Source: Nostoc sp. CHAB 5824 (GTDB taxonomy: Bacteria; Cyanobacteriota; Cyanobacteriia; Cyanobacteriales; Nostocaceae). From it: 64,000 bases of DNA. The notes beneath the pieces are model-generated. The model saw nothing but the letters and a program-made list of their open reading frames with translations, had not been told where the DNA came from and ran no database searches. The DNA lies in contig NZ_JAIVFT010000004.1 in assembly GCF_020829665.1 (NCBI RefSeq), forward strand, positions 379,613-443,612, given 5' to 3'. Positions 1 to 9,158 of this stretch are shown here, piece after piece; the stretch's first letter is position 1, and each line of letters begins with the position of its first letter. Both the position numbers and the translations under genes were made by a program.

Positions 1-34
1 GCTTTTTTCTGGCAATAGAATGGAATAAGTATTA

Positions 35-211
35 GGCGACTAGAAGTCGCTACTACACAAATATAGACGCTTTGCGGCTACTCTTCGAGAACGCCAAGGG
101 CGAACCCGCAGGGTAGTCCACCTGCGTGGACTAACACAAAATCAAAGGTTTGCTAACTTGCGGAGGCAGGTTTTGTCTTGTGTAGCCAAGCCAGTGTGAC
201 TTCTAGTCGCC
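35..211. repeat. Dispersed repeat with inverted ends
   Basis: The stretch is bounded by GGCGACTAGAAGTCGC on the left and its near-perfect reverse complement (15 of 16 bases) on the right. In between lie short self-complementary patches (GTAGTCCACC / GGTGGACT-like, CTTGCGGAGGCAGG). This is the type of non-coding dispersed repeat common between genes in Nostoc genomes. It fills the space upstream of position 216, and no coding frame is visible. Confidence 0.6.
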
Positions 212-215
212 AGGG

Positions 216-887
216 CTACTGATTTTGGGAATGGAAGGGACAACCCCCTGCCGTTAATTTCTGAAGAAAGACATTATTATCAAAATAATGTTCTAAAGAC
301 TCAATCTTCAAATCATCACTCACACGAGCAATACTAACTCCTACGATTTCTATTGTTTCACCTGTAGGTGCATAGTCTTTATAGGAACCATTAAATGTTC
401 CCCAATGTCGCCATTTAAAAGTAACATTAGGTGGTCCCGAAAGGACTTCTGTTAATTCCCAAAGGAAGCCATTAGGAAAAGCATTATGAAAAAGCTCAAA
501 TGAAGATTCAAAGGTTTCTGTTTCAGAGCTATACTGCTCACTTTTCCCCAGGAAGAGATTATAAGTACCTTCGACTGCGACATCCTGAGCAGTGTATTGT
601 TGTCCTCCATTGGTACTCATCTTAAACTTATCAGTAACAATCGAAAGCCACTGTTGAGGATTAGATTTATTAGAAGCTTCCATTTCAAAAGTTCGGACTA
701 AGTTTTGTGCGATCGCTTCTAAAGAACCTTCTGGATGCTGAAATTTACTCTCTTGATAAAGAAATTCATTGGTGTAAGAATAATCTGGGCGTTTTCCTTC
801 TCGCCACTGTACTTCTTCATCATGAGCAATGACTATATCTCTATCTTGTACCCAGAGTGGTAGTTCTGTAGTTTTTTCGCTACTCAT
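216..887 (-). CDS. SnoaL-like protein, homologue of plant pathogen-related protein
   Basis: The 223-residue product has no signal peptide or membrane segment, so it is expected in the cytosol. Residues about 90-215 contain YNLFLG, AFPNGF, SGPPNVTFKWRHWG and a GCPF ending. The order and spacing match, from memory, the plant 'pathogen-related protein' family, a branch of the SnoaL/NTF2-like cone fold. Such folds bind small ligands, but no reaction is established for this branch. The gene stands alone, with repeats on both sides. The ATG at 887 is the first in frame. The match to the plant family is an inference from remembered sequence; the NTF2-like fold assignment is moderately safe. Confidence 0.7.
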   Translation of the reverse strand: MSSEKTTELPLWVQDRDIVIAHDEEVQWREGKRPDYSYTNEFLYQESKFQHPEGSLEAIAQNLVRTFEMEASNKSNPQQWLSIVTDKFKMSTNGGQQYTAQDVAVEGTYNLFLGKSEQYSSETETFESSFELFHNAFPNGFLWELTEVLSGPPNVTFKWRHWGTFNGSYKDYAPTGETIEIVGVSIARVSDDLKIESLEHYFDNNVFLQKLTAGGCPFHSQNQ

Positions 888-1592
888 ACAAGTTGACTGG
901 CTATAAACATCATTTTTGATAATAAAGTTTTATGGATACAAGTAAATCAAAAAATCTATAAAATTAAAAAATATTTATAATTAACTCAATAAATTTGAAG
1001 TTTTGCACAAATCCAAATAATACCAGTTATCTCAAAAGATTGCATAAAATCAGACTTGGCCAGACTTGGAGCTTAACCCAAATTTCTCACAAAATGATAA
1101 GAGATAAGGGACAAAAACTGGTTTTGGGTCTCAGAGGTTGTTTGAAAAGTATGATTGCTAACACCAAAAGCTCCAAAACCTAACCCTCCTTCCCTACAAA
1201 GAAATGGGGGTTTCAAAGCCTCTCGATCTTTCGGGGAGAGGTTTGGAGAGGGCTTTTAATATACTTTGCGACTGTTCAAACATCCTCTCAGTATGCTTTC
1301 AAAATTTAAGCTGTAGTTATATTTGCTTTAATATCACATAAAGACAAACTAGTAACTACTGACAGTGTAACAATCAATAAAATTCTGATTGTGATTGTGT
1401 AATTACTGGTGAAATAAGTTTTACTTAAATTTTATCGTAATGCATATTAAGTAGGAACATATATTGGGAAGAATAATATATGACCTTATCAGGGTTGAGT
1501 TCCATGAGAGCTAATTCCACTGGAATGTAAATTAAAAATACTATTTTCTCAGGATAGCTCGGAACTAATTTGCCAACTATTGAACAGAATTT
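888..1592. other. Intergenic region without a convincing gene
   Basis: Open frames at 995-1183 (+) and 1425-1607 (-) have no ribosome site or recognisable motif and partly consist of repeat sequence. The region contains one inverted-repeat-bounded element (1130-1291), and the remainder is AT-rich leader sequence for the divergent genes on either side. Confidence 0.5.
1130..1291. repeat. Inverted-repeat-bounded small element (GAGGNTGTTTGAA ends)
   Basis: The left end CTCAGAGGTTGTTTGAAAAG and the reverse complement of the right end (CTGAGAGGATGTTTGAACAG) agree at 17 of 20 bases. The interior holds a palindromic module of the type CCTCTCC-AAACC with GGGGAGAGG, which also occurs inside the element at 9555-9707. 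A second element with the same ends lies at 23335-23596. No target duplication was found. It is probably a non-autonomous mobile repeat. Confidence 0.5.
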
Positions 1593-3305
1593 ATGAAGCT
1601 CAATCACAAGCTCTATCTGTACACGTTCCTAGCTCATTTCGGGTGGCTCAAGAAAAGTTACACCACTAAAATCATGTTGGTGGCTTTTTTGGGTACTCAT
1701 GTACCACTTTTGACCTTACTTTTGAGTTTCGTCATCTCAAACTCCTATTCCTTAGAGATGGCGGTGCAAGTTATGATCATTGCTCTGTTAGCGACGTTAG
1801 CAGGTACGGCCGTCACCCTCTATGCGCTAAACCATCTCCTTAAACCGGTGATTTTGACATCCGCTGCATTGCAAAACTATCTAAGCACCAAAACACTACC
1901 TGAGTTGCCTACAGAATTTGTTGATGAAGCGGGTACATTGATGGCAGATACCTCACAAACTATTAAGAAATTAGATGAGTTAATTCACTACATCAGTAAT
2001 TATGATGATGTAACTGGATTACCCAATCGTGATTTATTCTGCGATCGCCTCCATGAAATTCTATCCAAACCTGAAAACAACCAGCGTCTTGTAGCTGTAT
2101 TTTTGCTAAGTATTGATGATTTCACTGGGATGATTCATGGGTTAGAACATGAGACAATAAATTTGTTGTTAAGAGCAGTTGCCCAGAGGTTATCAACCTG
2201 CATAACACAAACAGATATTCTTGCCCATTTGAGTGGAGATGAATTTGCCTTTGCGCGTATGGAGATTCATTCTTTTGAAAATGTGATTAAGCTATCTCAA
2301 GTGCTGTTGAGTACCCTGAGCAAACCCTTTTCTGTTGAGGGTAACTCGATTCATATCACCGCCAGCATCGGCATCACAATTAATGATCTAAACGCTTGCA
2401 ATAGTGTAGACCAACTCTTGCAACAAGCTCACATGGCGCTTTACCAAGCCAAGCAGCAAGGGCGTAGCCAATACCAATTCTATTCGCCGGAAATTAATAC
2501 TCAGTTGCAGGAGCGACTAACTTTAGAAAATGAATTACATGGGGCACTTGAGCGCAACGAAATGGTAGTTTATTATCAACCACTGATTGATTTACATAGC
2601 AGACAAATTACAGCGATGGAAGCGTTGGTTCGCTGGCAGCATCCTACATTAGGTTTAATTTCTCCAGCAAAATTTATTCCGATTGCAGAAGCTAATGGTG
2701 CGATCGTACCAATTGGCGAATGGGTCTTGCGAACTGCTTGCGCCCAAAACCGTGCTTGGCAGCTTGCTGGATTTACCCCAATTCGGATATCTGTGAATCT
2801 GTCAGCTCGACAGTTTGAACAACCCTATCTAGTTGAGATCGTCAACCAAATTCTTGAGGAGACTGAACTTAAAGCATCTGATCTGGAACTAGAAGTAACA
2901 GAAAGCTTATTGATGGGTGACATTGAGCGATCGGTTAAAACCTTAAAACAATTACGAGAACTGGGTATATGTTTGGCTCTAGACGACTTCGGCACCGGTT
3001 ATTCCTCTCTGAACTACTTGAAGCGCTTTCCTGTGAACATGCTCAAAATTGATCGGTCATTTGTGCAAGATGTCACGTCTAATCCTGATAGCGCTGCCGT
3101 CACCGATGCGATTATTGCCCTAGCAAAGAGCTTGCGGTTGAACATCACAGCAGAGGGTATAGAAACCCAAGAACAGCTTGACTACCTGCAAATGCGTGGA
3201 TGTGATGAAGGTCAGGGTTTCTACTTCAGTCGTCCTGTCCCCGCTGATATAATTGCCCCGATGTTGCAGAAAAGTTCTCAGCAGATGGAGACAATTACAG
3301 TATAG
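1593..3305 (+). CDS. Membrane-bound GGDEF-EAL cyclic-di-GMP protein
   Basis: The 570-residue protein has two N-terminal membrane helices (about residues 27-49 and 57-80), a short HAMP-like linker, a GGDEF domain (about 135-300) and an EAL domain (about 315-560). The GGDEF signature reads SGDEF, so cyclase activity is possible but may be reduced. The EAL domain keeps MEALVRW, the DDFGTGYSS loop and the ITAEGIET region. It should therefore hydrolyse cyclic di-GMP at the inner face of the membrane. No periplasmic sensor domain is evident because the helices are almost adjacent. It is transcribed alone and converges on the LuxR gene across a strong palindrome. I am confident of the domains, less so of which activity dominates. 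Confidence 0.9.
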   Translation: MKLNHKLYLYTFLAHFGWLKKSYTTKIMLVAFLGTHVPLLTLLLSFVISNSYSLEMAVQVMIIALLATLAGTAVTLYALNHLLKPVILTSAALQNYLSTKTLPELPTEFVDEAGTLMADTSQTIKKLDELIHYISNYDDVTGLPNRDLFCDRLHEILSKPENNQRLVAVFLLSIDDFTGMIHGLEHETINLLLRAVAQRLSTCITQTDILAHLSGDEFAFARMEIHSFENVIKLSQVLLSTLSKPFSVEGNSIHITASIGITINDLNACNSVDQLLQQAHMALYQAKQQGRSQYQFYSPEINTQLQERLTLENELHGALERNEMVVYYQPLIDLHSRQITAMEALVRWQHPTLGLISPAKFIPIAEANGAIVPIGEWVLRTACAQNRAWQLAGFTPIRISVNLSARQFEQPYLVEIVNQILEETELKASDLELEVTESLLMGDIERSVKTLKQLRELGICLALDDFGTGYSSLNYLKRFPVNMLKIDRSFVQDVTSNPDSAAVTDAIIALAKSLRLNITAEGIETQEQLDYLQMRGCDEGQGFYFSRPVPADIIAPMLQKSSQQMETITV

Positions 3306-3438
3306 GTAGATGCCTAAGCCAGAGAGTCACCCCAATACGGTTCGGATAAGTAATCTTCACCTTCCTTGTGGTTTGGTTAAAAATGTATCGCGGTTCCCCC
3401 CATTCAGATGCTGTACAACATTACATCGTAAGGTGTAA

Positions 3439-3458
3439 GGGCACGGCATGCCGTGCCC
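3439..3458. terminator. Perfect 20 bp palindrome between convergent genes
   Basis: GGGCACGGCATGCCGTGCCC is a perfect GC-rich palindrome lying between the ends of the GGDEF-EAL gene and the convergent LuxR-type gene. A T-rich stretch follows on the plus strand. It could act as a bidirectional terminator. The same motif is a common cyanobacterial repeat, so the function is inferred. Confidence 0.5.
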
Positions 3459-3496
3459 CTACTTTAATTTTGGTAGAAATGGTTAGCATAGAGCAT

Positions 3497-4171
3497 TTAT
3501 TTTGAAACTGTGGAAAGCTTTGCAACCATGTGAGCACGAGATGAAACCTCAAGCTTCCGAAACATTCTTTTTAAAGCTTGCTTGACAGAGTTTTCAGTAA
3601 TCCAAAGTTCAGCACTAATTTCTGCATTGGTTTGTCCTTGAGCCACCAAAGAAGCAATTTGCACTTCACGAGGCGTTAAACGCTCTGTCTGTAATAGTGG
3701 TGGTTGTTGCAGTCGCACCATTGCCATCCAAGTAGAAATGTGCAGACAAAGCGCACTCAAATCTGTGAGATTTTGTGAGTCGAATGCAGGCATTCCTTGC
3801 TCACGGGTCAAACCTACCACGCCTACCAACTGACCATTGCTAACAATTGGGCCTGCCATGACGTGTCGGTGGTCAGTACGAGGACAAATCAACTGCCATG
3901 TCTTAGGTTCCACTACCAAAGCTTCATGAACAGGGGCATGGCGTTCTAGCAAGTAGCGTGCAACTGGATTGTATTGGGGTGATAATGCAATTTGCAGTGC
4001 TTTTTGGATCTTGCTGTTAGCTAGAGGAATTTGAGCAAAGAAAAACAGCCCACATCGTGTAGCTGAAAAATATTCACTCATTTTTGCAGGTATGTGCGAT
4101 CGCAACGCTTCTTCATCTTTAGCTTGAGCAATTGCATGAAATAGAGCTTGTAAGGCAATCATGATTGGCAA
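3497..4171 (-). CDS. LuxR-type transcriptional regulator with N-terminal GAF-like domain
   Basis: The 224-residue protein has a GAF-like sensor region (about residues 5-150) followed by a LuxR/FixJ helix-turn-helix (about 165-220). The DNA-binding part contains LTPREVQIASLVAQGQTNAEI and the recognition-helix segment TENSVKQALKRMFRKL, which match the GerE/LuxR pattern well. No receiver domain or phosphoacceptor aspartate is seen, so a small ligand or redox cue is more likely than a kinase. It lies alone, convergent with the GGDEF-EAL gene. The class is secure; target genes and signal are unknown. Confidence 0.85.
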   Translation of the reverse strand: MPIMIALQALFHAIAQAKDEEALRSHIPAKMSEYFSATRCGLFFFAQIPLANSKIQKALQIALSPQYNPVARYLLERHAPVHEALVVEPKTWQLICPRTDHRHVMAGPIVSNGQLVGVVGLTREQGMPAFDSQNLTDLSALCLHISTWMAMVRLQQPPLLQTERLTPREVQIASLVAQGQTNAEISAELWITENSVKQALKRMFRKLEVSSRAHMVAKLSTVSK

Positions 4172-4260
4172 ATTGTACCCGTTCGAGGTCTAGGCGCAGT
4201 ATAGCAACCAGACCTATCCTAGCTTTAGTCACATCAAACCGCTTCGCGGAGTCATTAGTC

Positions 4261-4342
4261 GTCATTGGTCATTAGTTTTTTTCGCCTACTCTCTTGCGAG
4301 GTATGTACCAAAAAACTTTTTATCAATGAAATGACCAATGAC
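4261..4342. repeat. Heptamer-type repeat forming a 13 bp inverted repeat
   Basis: GTCATTGGTCATT at 4261-4273 is the exact reverse complement of 4330-4342. Both belong to the short tandem ATTAGTC/ATTGGTC-type repeats frequent in heterocystous cyanobacteria. The right arm covers an in-frame ATG at 4338, which argues against using that codon as the start of the next gene. Confidence 0.6.
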
Positions 4343-4379
4343 TAATCAAGGCTTTTATCTGCTTTTTTTGGATCATATC

Positions 4380-4811
4380 ATGACTGTAAATTCTGGCATT
4401 GATGATACACAGATATCTGGGCGCTGGATTCAAATCAGTTTTTTTATCGCAGCAGTGTTTTTCAATCTCTGTTTAGCAGCCCAAGTATTCACTGTTGGAC
4501 TGGCTTACTTTTACAACTCTGATTGGTGGAATCTACATATTTGGCTGGTGCGAGGATACAGCGGACTCTCACTAATTTTGTTGGTATGGGTGTTTTTGAT
4601 GCCATTTCCCCCAAGAGTCCAGAGCCTGACAGCAAGTATCCCAGTGCTGCTTGGACTGCAATTTCTGACAATTCATTTGAAGACTTCTTTTCCTTTAGCA
4701 GTCTTCCACCCACTTATCGGCTTTTCCTTATTCTCTATTTCTACAACCCTAGTTCATCGGATATCGCATATCCTATTTCCCAACCACAACAAGACTAAAT
4801 CCGAAGAGTAA
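4380..4811 (+). CDS. Small integral membrane protein, DUF6220-like
   Basis: The product (143 residues from the chosen start) has four predicted membrane helices, with FNLCLAAQVFTVGLAYF and HIWLVRGYSGLSLILLVWVF in the first two. The pattern of a small four-helix protein with AQVF and H-x-x-RGY-like motifs resembles DUF6220. Function is unknown. An in-frame ATG at 4338 would add 14 residues, but these are encoded by a heptameric repeat, so 4380 is preferred. The gene lies 44 bases before a rhodanese gene on the same strand and the two may be co-transcribed. Confidence 0.65.
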   Translation: MTVNSGIDDTQISGRWIQISFFIAAVFFNLCLAAQVFTVGLAYFYNSDWWNLHIWLVRGYSGLSLILLVWVFLMPFPPRVQSLTASIPVLLGLQFLTIHLKTSFPLAVFHPLIGFSLFSISTTLVHRISHILFPNHNKTKSEE

Positions 4812-4855
4812 ACACAACTTTCAATTCTTTTAGCGCTATTACAGGAGAAATACAA

Positions 4856-5689
4856 GTGTCTCAATACGCTCATCCATCCGTTCTCGTTGATACCCAGTGG
4901 CTTGCGAATCATCTCAACGATCCAAACATCCGCATTATTGAAGTAGATATCAGTCCAGTGCCGTACAAAAATGCTCACATACCTGGTGCTGTCTTCTGGA
5001 ACATCTTTACAGACTTACTATTGCCCGATCTTAAAATAAATTTGGATGCGCGAGCTTTTGAGAGACTGATGGCACGCTCAGGCATCACCAATGACACCAC
5101 ACTGATTGCCTATGGCAGTTATCCTGGAACAGGAGCCTGGATTTTCTGGTTATTAAAAGTCTTTGGGCATCAAAATATACGAGTTCTCAATGGCGGCTAC
5201 CAGAAATGGAAATCAGATGGTTGTCCACTAGCAACTGAGCTATCCACATTTCCTAGCGCTGATTATCGTGCCAAAGACCCTGATGCTCATCTGCGAGTAT
5301 TACATAATGAAGTTCAGGCATCAATTGGTAGAACCAATCGCGTTTTGTTAGATGTCCGAACACTTCAAGAATACTGTGGTGAGTGGTTTTTCGATCAGCC
5401 ACCAAAAGACGGAGAACTTACTGGACATATTCCAAGTGCAGTCCATCTTGAGCATATCTTGACTCTCAATGAGGATGGAACTTTTAAATCATTCGACGAA
5501 TTGAAAAATCTTTATCACAGTAAGGGCATTACAGCTGATAAGGAAGTGTTTCCCTACTGTGCAATCGGTGGGCGTTCTGGATATACCTGGTTTGTCTTAA
5601 AGTATTTATTAGGCTATCCGAATGTTCGGAATTATGATGGCTCTTGGAATGAGTGGAGCCGCCTGCCTGATGTAGCTATCGAGAGCTAG
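4856..5689 (+). CDS. Two-domain thiosulfate/3-mercaptopyruvate sulfurtransferase (rhodanese)
   Basis: The 277-residue protein has an inactive N-terminal rhodanese domain (about 8-125) and an active C-terminal domain (about 150-270). The C-terminal loop YCAIGGRSGYTW carries the catalytic cysteine near residue 235, which accepts sulfane sulfur and passes it to an acceptor such as cyanide or a thiol. The conserved LDVR and HIPSAVHLE segments of the second domain are present. A GTG start follows AGGAG with good spacing. It sits just downstream of the small membrane protein and about 5 kb before the sulfate-transport genes, in keeping with sulfur metabolism but not proof of a link. Confidence 0.88.
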   Translation: MSQYAHPSVLVDTQWLANHLNDPNIRIIEVDISPVPYKNAHIPGAVFWNIFTDLLLPDLKINLDARAFERLMARSGITNDTTLIAYGSYPGTGAWIFWLLKVFGHQNIRVLNGGYQKWKSDGCPLATELSTFPSADYRAKDPDAHLRVLHNEVQASIGRTNRVLLDVRTLQEYCGEWFFDQPPKDGELTGHIPSAVHLEHILTLNEDGTFKSFDELKNLYHSKGITADKEVFPYCAIGGRSGYTWFVLKYLLGYPNVRNYDGSWNEWSRLPDVAIES

Positions 5690-5851
5690 TGAGAGATAAT
5701 TGGGATGATCCCAATATTCCCAATAACCGCACCTTTATAGACGGACACCACTACCGTCATCAAGATTAAAACCTCTTAACCTTTCGTTACACTAAAAACA
5801 TCGAGAAGGACGAAAGCAAACCTCTCGAAGCTGAAATTAAAGGTGAACGAC

Positions 5852-6976
5852 ATGAATGGCACAATTCGCGTTGGAAATCTGTTCGGGATTCCCTTCTATA
5901 TCCATCCGTCATGGTTTTTAGTTCTGGGTTTAGTAACTTGGAGCTATAGCAGTGGACTGGGGGCGCAATTTCCCCAATTATCTGCGGGATTAGCTTTGCT
6001 ACTAGGACTGATGACAGCGCTGATGTTATTTGCCTCTGTCGTCGCCCATGAATTAGGCCACAGTTTCGTTGCGATTCGCCAGGGTATTGATGTCAAATCT
6101 ATTACTCTGTTTATATTTGGCGGTTTAGCTAGCTTAGAAAAAGAGTCAAAAACTCCAGGTGAAGCTTTCTGGGTAGCGATCGCAGGCCCTTTAGTTAGTT
6201 TACTACTGTGCGGTATCGTTACAGCTATTGGTTTTACGACTACTGCATCAGGACCGTTAGCTGCAATTCTTGGTGTTCTAGCTTCTGTTAACTTGGCATT
6301 AGCCCTGTTTAACCTGATTCCTGGCTTGCCCTTAGATGGTGGAAATATACTGAAAGCCATCGTTTGGAAAATTACAGGCAATCCTTATAAAGGTGTGACT
6401 TTTGCTAGTCGAGTTGGGCAAATATTTGGTTGGGTAGCAATTCTTTCAGGTCTAGTTCCTCTACTATTATTTGGCAGCGCCGGTAACTTCTGGAACTTGT
6501 TAGTTGGCTTCTTCTTGTTGCAAAATGCTGGTAATGCGGCTCAATTTGCTAGAGTCCAAGAAAAACTCACAGGTTTGACAGCCGAAGATGCTGTAACCCA
6601 TGATAGCCCGATTGTATCTGCTAATCTTACCCTGAGAGAGTTTGCCGATGAGCGAGTTATAAGTGGACAAAACTGGCATCGCTTCTTAGTGACTGATGAT
6701 GATGGACAATTAGTAGGTGCGATCGCTGTTGATAATTTACGAACCATCCCAACAGCACTGTGGTCAGAAACTCAAGTAAAAGAAGTTATGCGACCAATTA
6801 CTGAATCTACCACAGTTCAATCCGATCAACCTCTGCTGGAAGTCATGCAGTTACTCGAACAACAAAAGCTATCTGTGCTTCCCGTGATTCGTGAAAATGG
6901 TGTCTTAGTTGGAATCTTAGAAAAAGCTGCAATTATCCAACTACTTCAAAGCCGAACCCAACCTAACCCTGCATAG
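5852..6976 (+). CDS. Site-2 protease (M50 family) with two CBS domains
   Basis: The membrane metalloprotease is 374 residues from the ATG at 5852; a GTG three codons upstream is possible. It carries the zinc motif HELGH at about residues 66-70 and the second ligand motif NLIPGLPLDGGNILK near 160, within about six helices. A pair of CBS domains follows (about 245-365), ending in VLVGILEKAAI. The family cuts substrates within the membrane, and CBS-containing cyanobacterial members resemble the SpoIVFB-like group 3 enzymes. The CBS pair suggests control by adenine nucleotides. Substrate unknown. It is likely monocistronic. Confidence 0.9.
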   Translation: MNGTIRVGNLFGIPFYIHPSWFLVLGLVTWSYSSGLGAQFPQLSAGLALLLGLMTALMLFASVVAHELGHSFVAIRQGIDVKSITLFIFGGLASLEKESKTPGEAFWVAIAGPLVSLLLCGIVTAIGFTTTASGPLAAILGVLASVNLALALFNLIPGLPLDGGNILKAIVWKITGNPYKGVTFASRVGQIFGWVAILSGLVPLLLFGSAGNFWNLLVGFFLLQNAGNAAQFARVQEKLTGLTAEDAVTHDSPIVSANLTLREFADERVISGQNWHRFLVTDDDGQLVGAIAVDNLRTIPTALWSETQVKEVMRPITESTTVQSDQPLLEVMQLLEQQKLSVLPVIRENGVLVGILEKAAIIQLLQSRTQPNPA

Positions 6977-6977
6977 T

Positions 6978-7058
6978 TCAACGAAGAGGCAGGGGGACTC
7001 GGGGCCCCCTCTGGGGATAGGGGGAAGAGGGGGCAGGGGGCAGGGGGAAATCACCCCA
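6978..7058 (-). repeat. C/G-rich dispersed repeat: empty-site copy for a small element
   Basis: Read on the minus strand, this stretch matches both flanks of the element at 9555-9707: the CCCCCTGCCCC-type left part, a single copy of CTATCCCCAGAGGGGGCCCC (7001-7020), then GAGTCCCCCTGCCTCTTC. It holds only one copy of the 20-mer that is duplicated around that element, so it is the uninterrupted form. It also encodes the end of nagA. Confidence 0.8.
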
Positions 7059-8246
7059 ACCTCCCGCCCCCTTTACCATGTCTGCGGTGAAAACACGTTG
7101 CCAAGTTAATTCTTTTGTAGTCTCATCCCAATGCCAGCGTAATAAATTAGCGGGTTGACTCTCGGCAATTCCTGGTAAATCAATCGCTTTTCTAGGTGCA
7201 TTAGTAGCTAGTAAAATTGCACTTTCTATGTCACAAATGCCCCACTTCACCAAATTCTGCACTCCTACCAACAAGGGTAAAGTCGTCCCTGACAAAGTGC
7301 CATCCGCTAGTCGTGCCGTACCGTTTTTAACCTCAATTTGTCGGCTGTCCCAAGGATACACCCCATCGGGTAGCCCCAGAGGTGAAAGGGCATCGCTGAC
7401 AAGGAACAACCCTTTTTCGTAATTGCTAGCGTGAAGTAAAATTTGCAGCATCATGGGCGAAACGTGTTCACCATCAGCAATAAAACCACACATCACATCA
7501 GGATGGGTAATTGCTGCCCCTAATAATCCTGGTTCGCGGTGATGTAATGCTGGCATGGCGTTGAAAGCATGGGTTACCATCGTCGCACCCTCCTCAAAGG
7601 CACGTTGCGCTTGGGCAGTTGTTGCCTGAGAATGCCCTAAACTTACAGTAATCCCCAGAGAACGCAAATATGGAATTACTTCACCAGTGAAATCTAACTC
7701 CGGTGCTAAGGTAATGACTTTCACAACATGGGCATAATTACCCAAAACCCGCTTTACCTCGTCAATTGTTAGAGGTAACAAATACTCTGCTGGGTGTGCG
7801 CCGCGCTTTTGGTAATTTAAAAATGGGCCTTCTAGATGTACTCCGAGAATTTTGGCACCAGCTTGTTGAGTGGGGATAACCTCAGCAATAATAGCAAGCG
7901 ATCGCTGAATATTTTCTACTGAAGTTGTCACAAGTGTCGGTAAAAATCCATCTACCCCAACATCCCACAAAAATTGTGAGATTTTCACCAGTAAGTGAGC
8001 ATTTTCAGCCGTCAATTCCGGAAATGCCAAACCCAACGCACCGTTAATTTGTAAATCAACGCCGCCTAGAGAAATCCAGTCACCTGCTATATCTATCAGA
8101 GACTTACATTTGTGCATCTCTACTGTACCCATTGGCAAAATTTGCTCAATTATGCCCTCTTGGTTAATCAAGAGCATCTGCAAATCTTTGTAACCAGGCA
8201 CTCTAGCATTGATAATATCTACAGGATTTTGTGTTGCTTGGGTCAT
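6978..8246 (-). CDS. nagA: N-acetylglucosamine-6-phosphate deacetylase
   Basis: The enzyme removes acetate from GlcNAc-6-phosphate for amino-sugar recycling in the cytosol. Recognisable segments are GGVDLQINGALG near the N-terminus, the metal-site motif HLEGPFLN, GHSQATTAQA, THAFNAMPALHHREPG and VSDALSPLGLPDG, all in the amidohydrolase order. The ATG at 8246 is chosen because an upstream start at 8306 would add residues encoded by a dispersed repeat (8279-8405). The last roughly 25 residues (proline-rich, after GGWGD) and the stop codon are also encoded by a repeat (6978-7058), so the native C-terminus has been replaced or extended. No neighbours act in the same pathway. Confidence 0.9.
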   Translation of the reverse strand: MTQATQNPVDIINARVPGYKDLQMLLINQEGIIEQILPMGTVEMHKCKSLIDIAGDWISLGGVDLQINGALGLAFPELTAENAHLLVKISQFLWDVGVDGFLPTLVTTSVENIQRSLAIIAEVIPTQQAGAKILGVHLEGPFLNYQKRGAHPAEYLLPLTIDEVKRVLGNYAHVVKVITLAPELDFTGEVIPYLRSLGITVSLGHSQATTAQAQRAFEEGATMVTHAFNAMPALHHREPGLLGAAITHPDVMCGFIADGEHVSPMMLQILLHASNYEKGLFLVSDALSPLGLPDGVYPWDSRQIEVKNGTARLADGTLSGTTLPLLVGVQNLVKWGICDIESAILLATNAPRKAIDLPGIAESQPANLLRWHWDETTKELTWQRVFTADMVKGAGGWGDFPLPPAPSSPYPQRGPRVPLPLR

Positions 8247-8278
8247 CACACTGAGGAGAAGATAGCTAAATCTGATTT

Positions 8279-8405
8279 TAAGCTGTCGCGCATTTAACTT
8301 GCACATCTTTTCGTGTTGGCTGTTGACTGTTGACAGCTGACAGTTAACCGTCAGCTGTCAACGAACCTCATGAGCGACTATGTAATTTAAAAGCGTAATA
8401 GCTTA
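8279..8405 (-). repeat. TA-flanked MITE-like element, copy A
   Basis: This is a 127 bp inverted copy of an element found at 31675, 38134 and 41668. It has imperfect inverted ends (TAAGCTGTCGCGCATTTAAC against TAAGCTATTACGCTTTTAAA) and an interior of TGTCAAC-type heptamers. Every copy begins and ends with TA, consistent with a TA target as used by IS630/Tc1-type transposases. It lies in the nagA-purE divergent region. Confidence 0.65.
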
Positions 8406-8523
8406 GATGCAACCAATATCAATAAATCAATTCAAACAACGCCAATAGATGAGATGATGAGCGGCATTACCTAGTTTCCATAAGTTAGCTTAAATAATTT
8501 TGAATTTTGAATTTTGAATTATT

Positions 8524-9042
8524 ATGACTCTCTTAGTTGGTATTATCATGGGCAGCGATTCTGATTTGCCCACCATGAAAGATGCGATCGCAGTTTGTGA
8601 CGAATTTGGCGTTGAGAGTGAAGTGGCGATCGTTTCTGCTCATCGTACCCCAGAACGCATGGTGCAATATGCTCAACTTGCACACCAACGCGGTATTAAA
8701 GTGATTATTGCTGGTGCGGGTGGTGCTGCCCATCTGCCTGGAATGGTAGCGTCTTTAACTCCACTTCCTGTAATCGGTGTTCCAGTACCCACCCGTAACT
8801 TACAAGGTGTTGATTCTTTGTATTCTATTTTACAAATGCCTGGGGGTATTCCTGTGGCAACAGTGGCGATCGGTAATGCCAAAAATGCCGGACTTTTAGC
8901 AGTACAAATCCTCGCAACTGGGCAACCAGAATTGCTAGAAAGAGTGCAGCAATATCGCCAAACCCTATGTGAATCAGTAATTGCAAAGCAAGCAAAACTA
9001 GAAGAATTAGGCTATGAGCAATATTTACAACAAATGTTTTAA
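8524..9042 (+). CDS. purE: 5-(carboxyamino)imidazole ribonucleotide mutase
   Basis: The 172-residue class I PurE moves the carboxyl group of N5-CAIR to give CAIR in purine synthesis. The diagnostic [10 protein letters not shown] near the N-terminus, the SAHRTPERM catalytic histidine loop (about residues 41-49), [12 protein letters not shown] and the [19 protein letters not shown] segments are all present, and the length is normal. It starts at an ATG after an AT-rich heptamer-like repeat (TTTTGAA units), with no obvious Shine-Dalgarno. It is followed by a small monooxygenase gene on the same strand after a 116-base gap. Confidence 0.97.
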   Translation: MTLLVGIIMGSDSDLPTMKDAIAVCDEFGVESEVAIVSAHRTPERMVQYAQLAHQRGIKVIIAGAGGAAHLPGMVASLTPLPVIGVPVPTRNLQGVDSLYSILQMPGGIPVATVAIGNAKNAGLLAVQILATGQPELLERVQQYRQTLCESVIAKQAKLEELGYEQYLQQMF

Positions 9043-9158
9043 TAAATCTTAACAGCAGAGCAAGGGATTCAGAGGGGAAAGAGGTAATTTTTTATTCTCC
9101 CCCTTGCCCCTTGCTTCTTCCCAATGCCTAATGCCCGATGATAAATGAAAAATGAGAA

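Noticed and set aside
995..1183. Plus-strand open frame of 62 codons
   Set aside because: No ribosome site or recognisable motif, and its 3' part overlaps a dispersed element at 1130-1291.
8247..8306. N-terminal extension of nagA
   Set aside because: The extra codons are encoded by a TA-flanked repeat found at three other sites; the family N-terminus fits the ATG at 8246.
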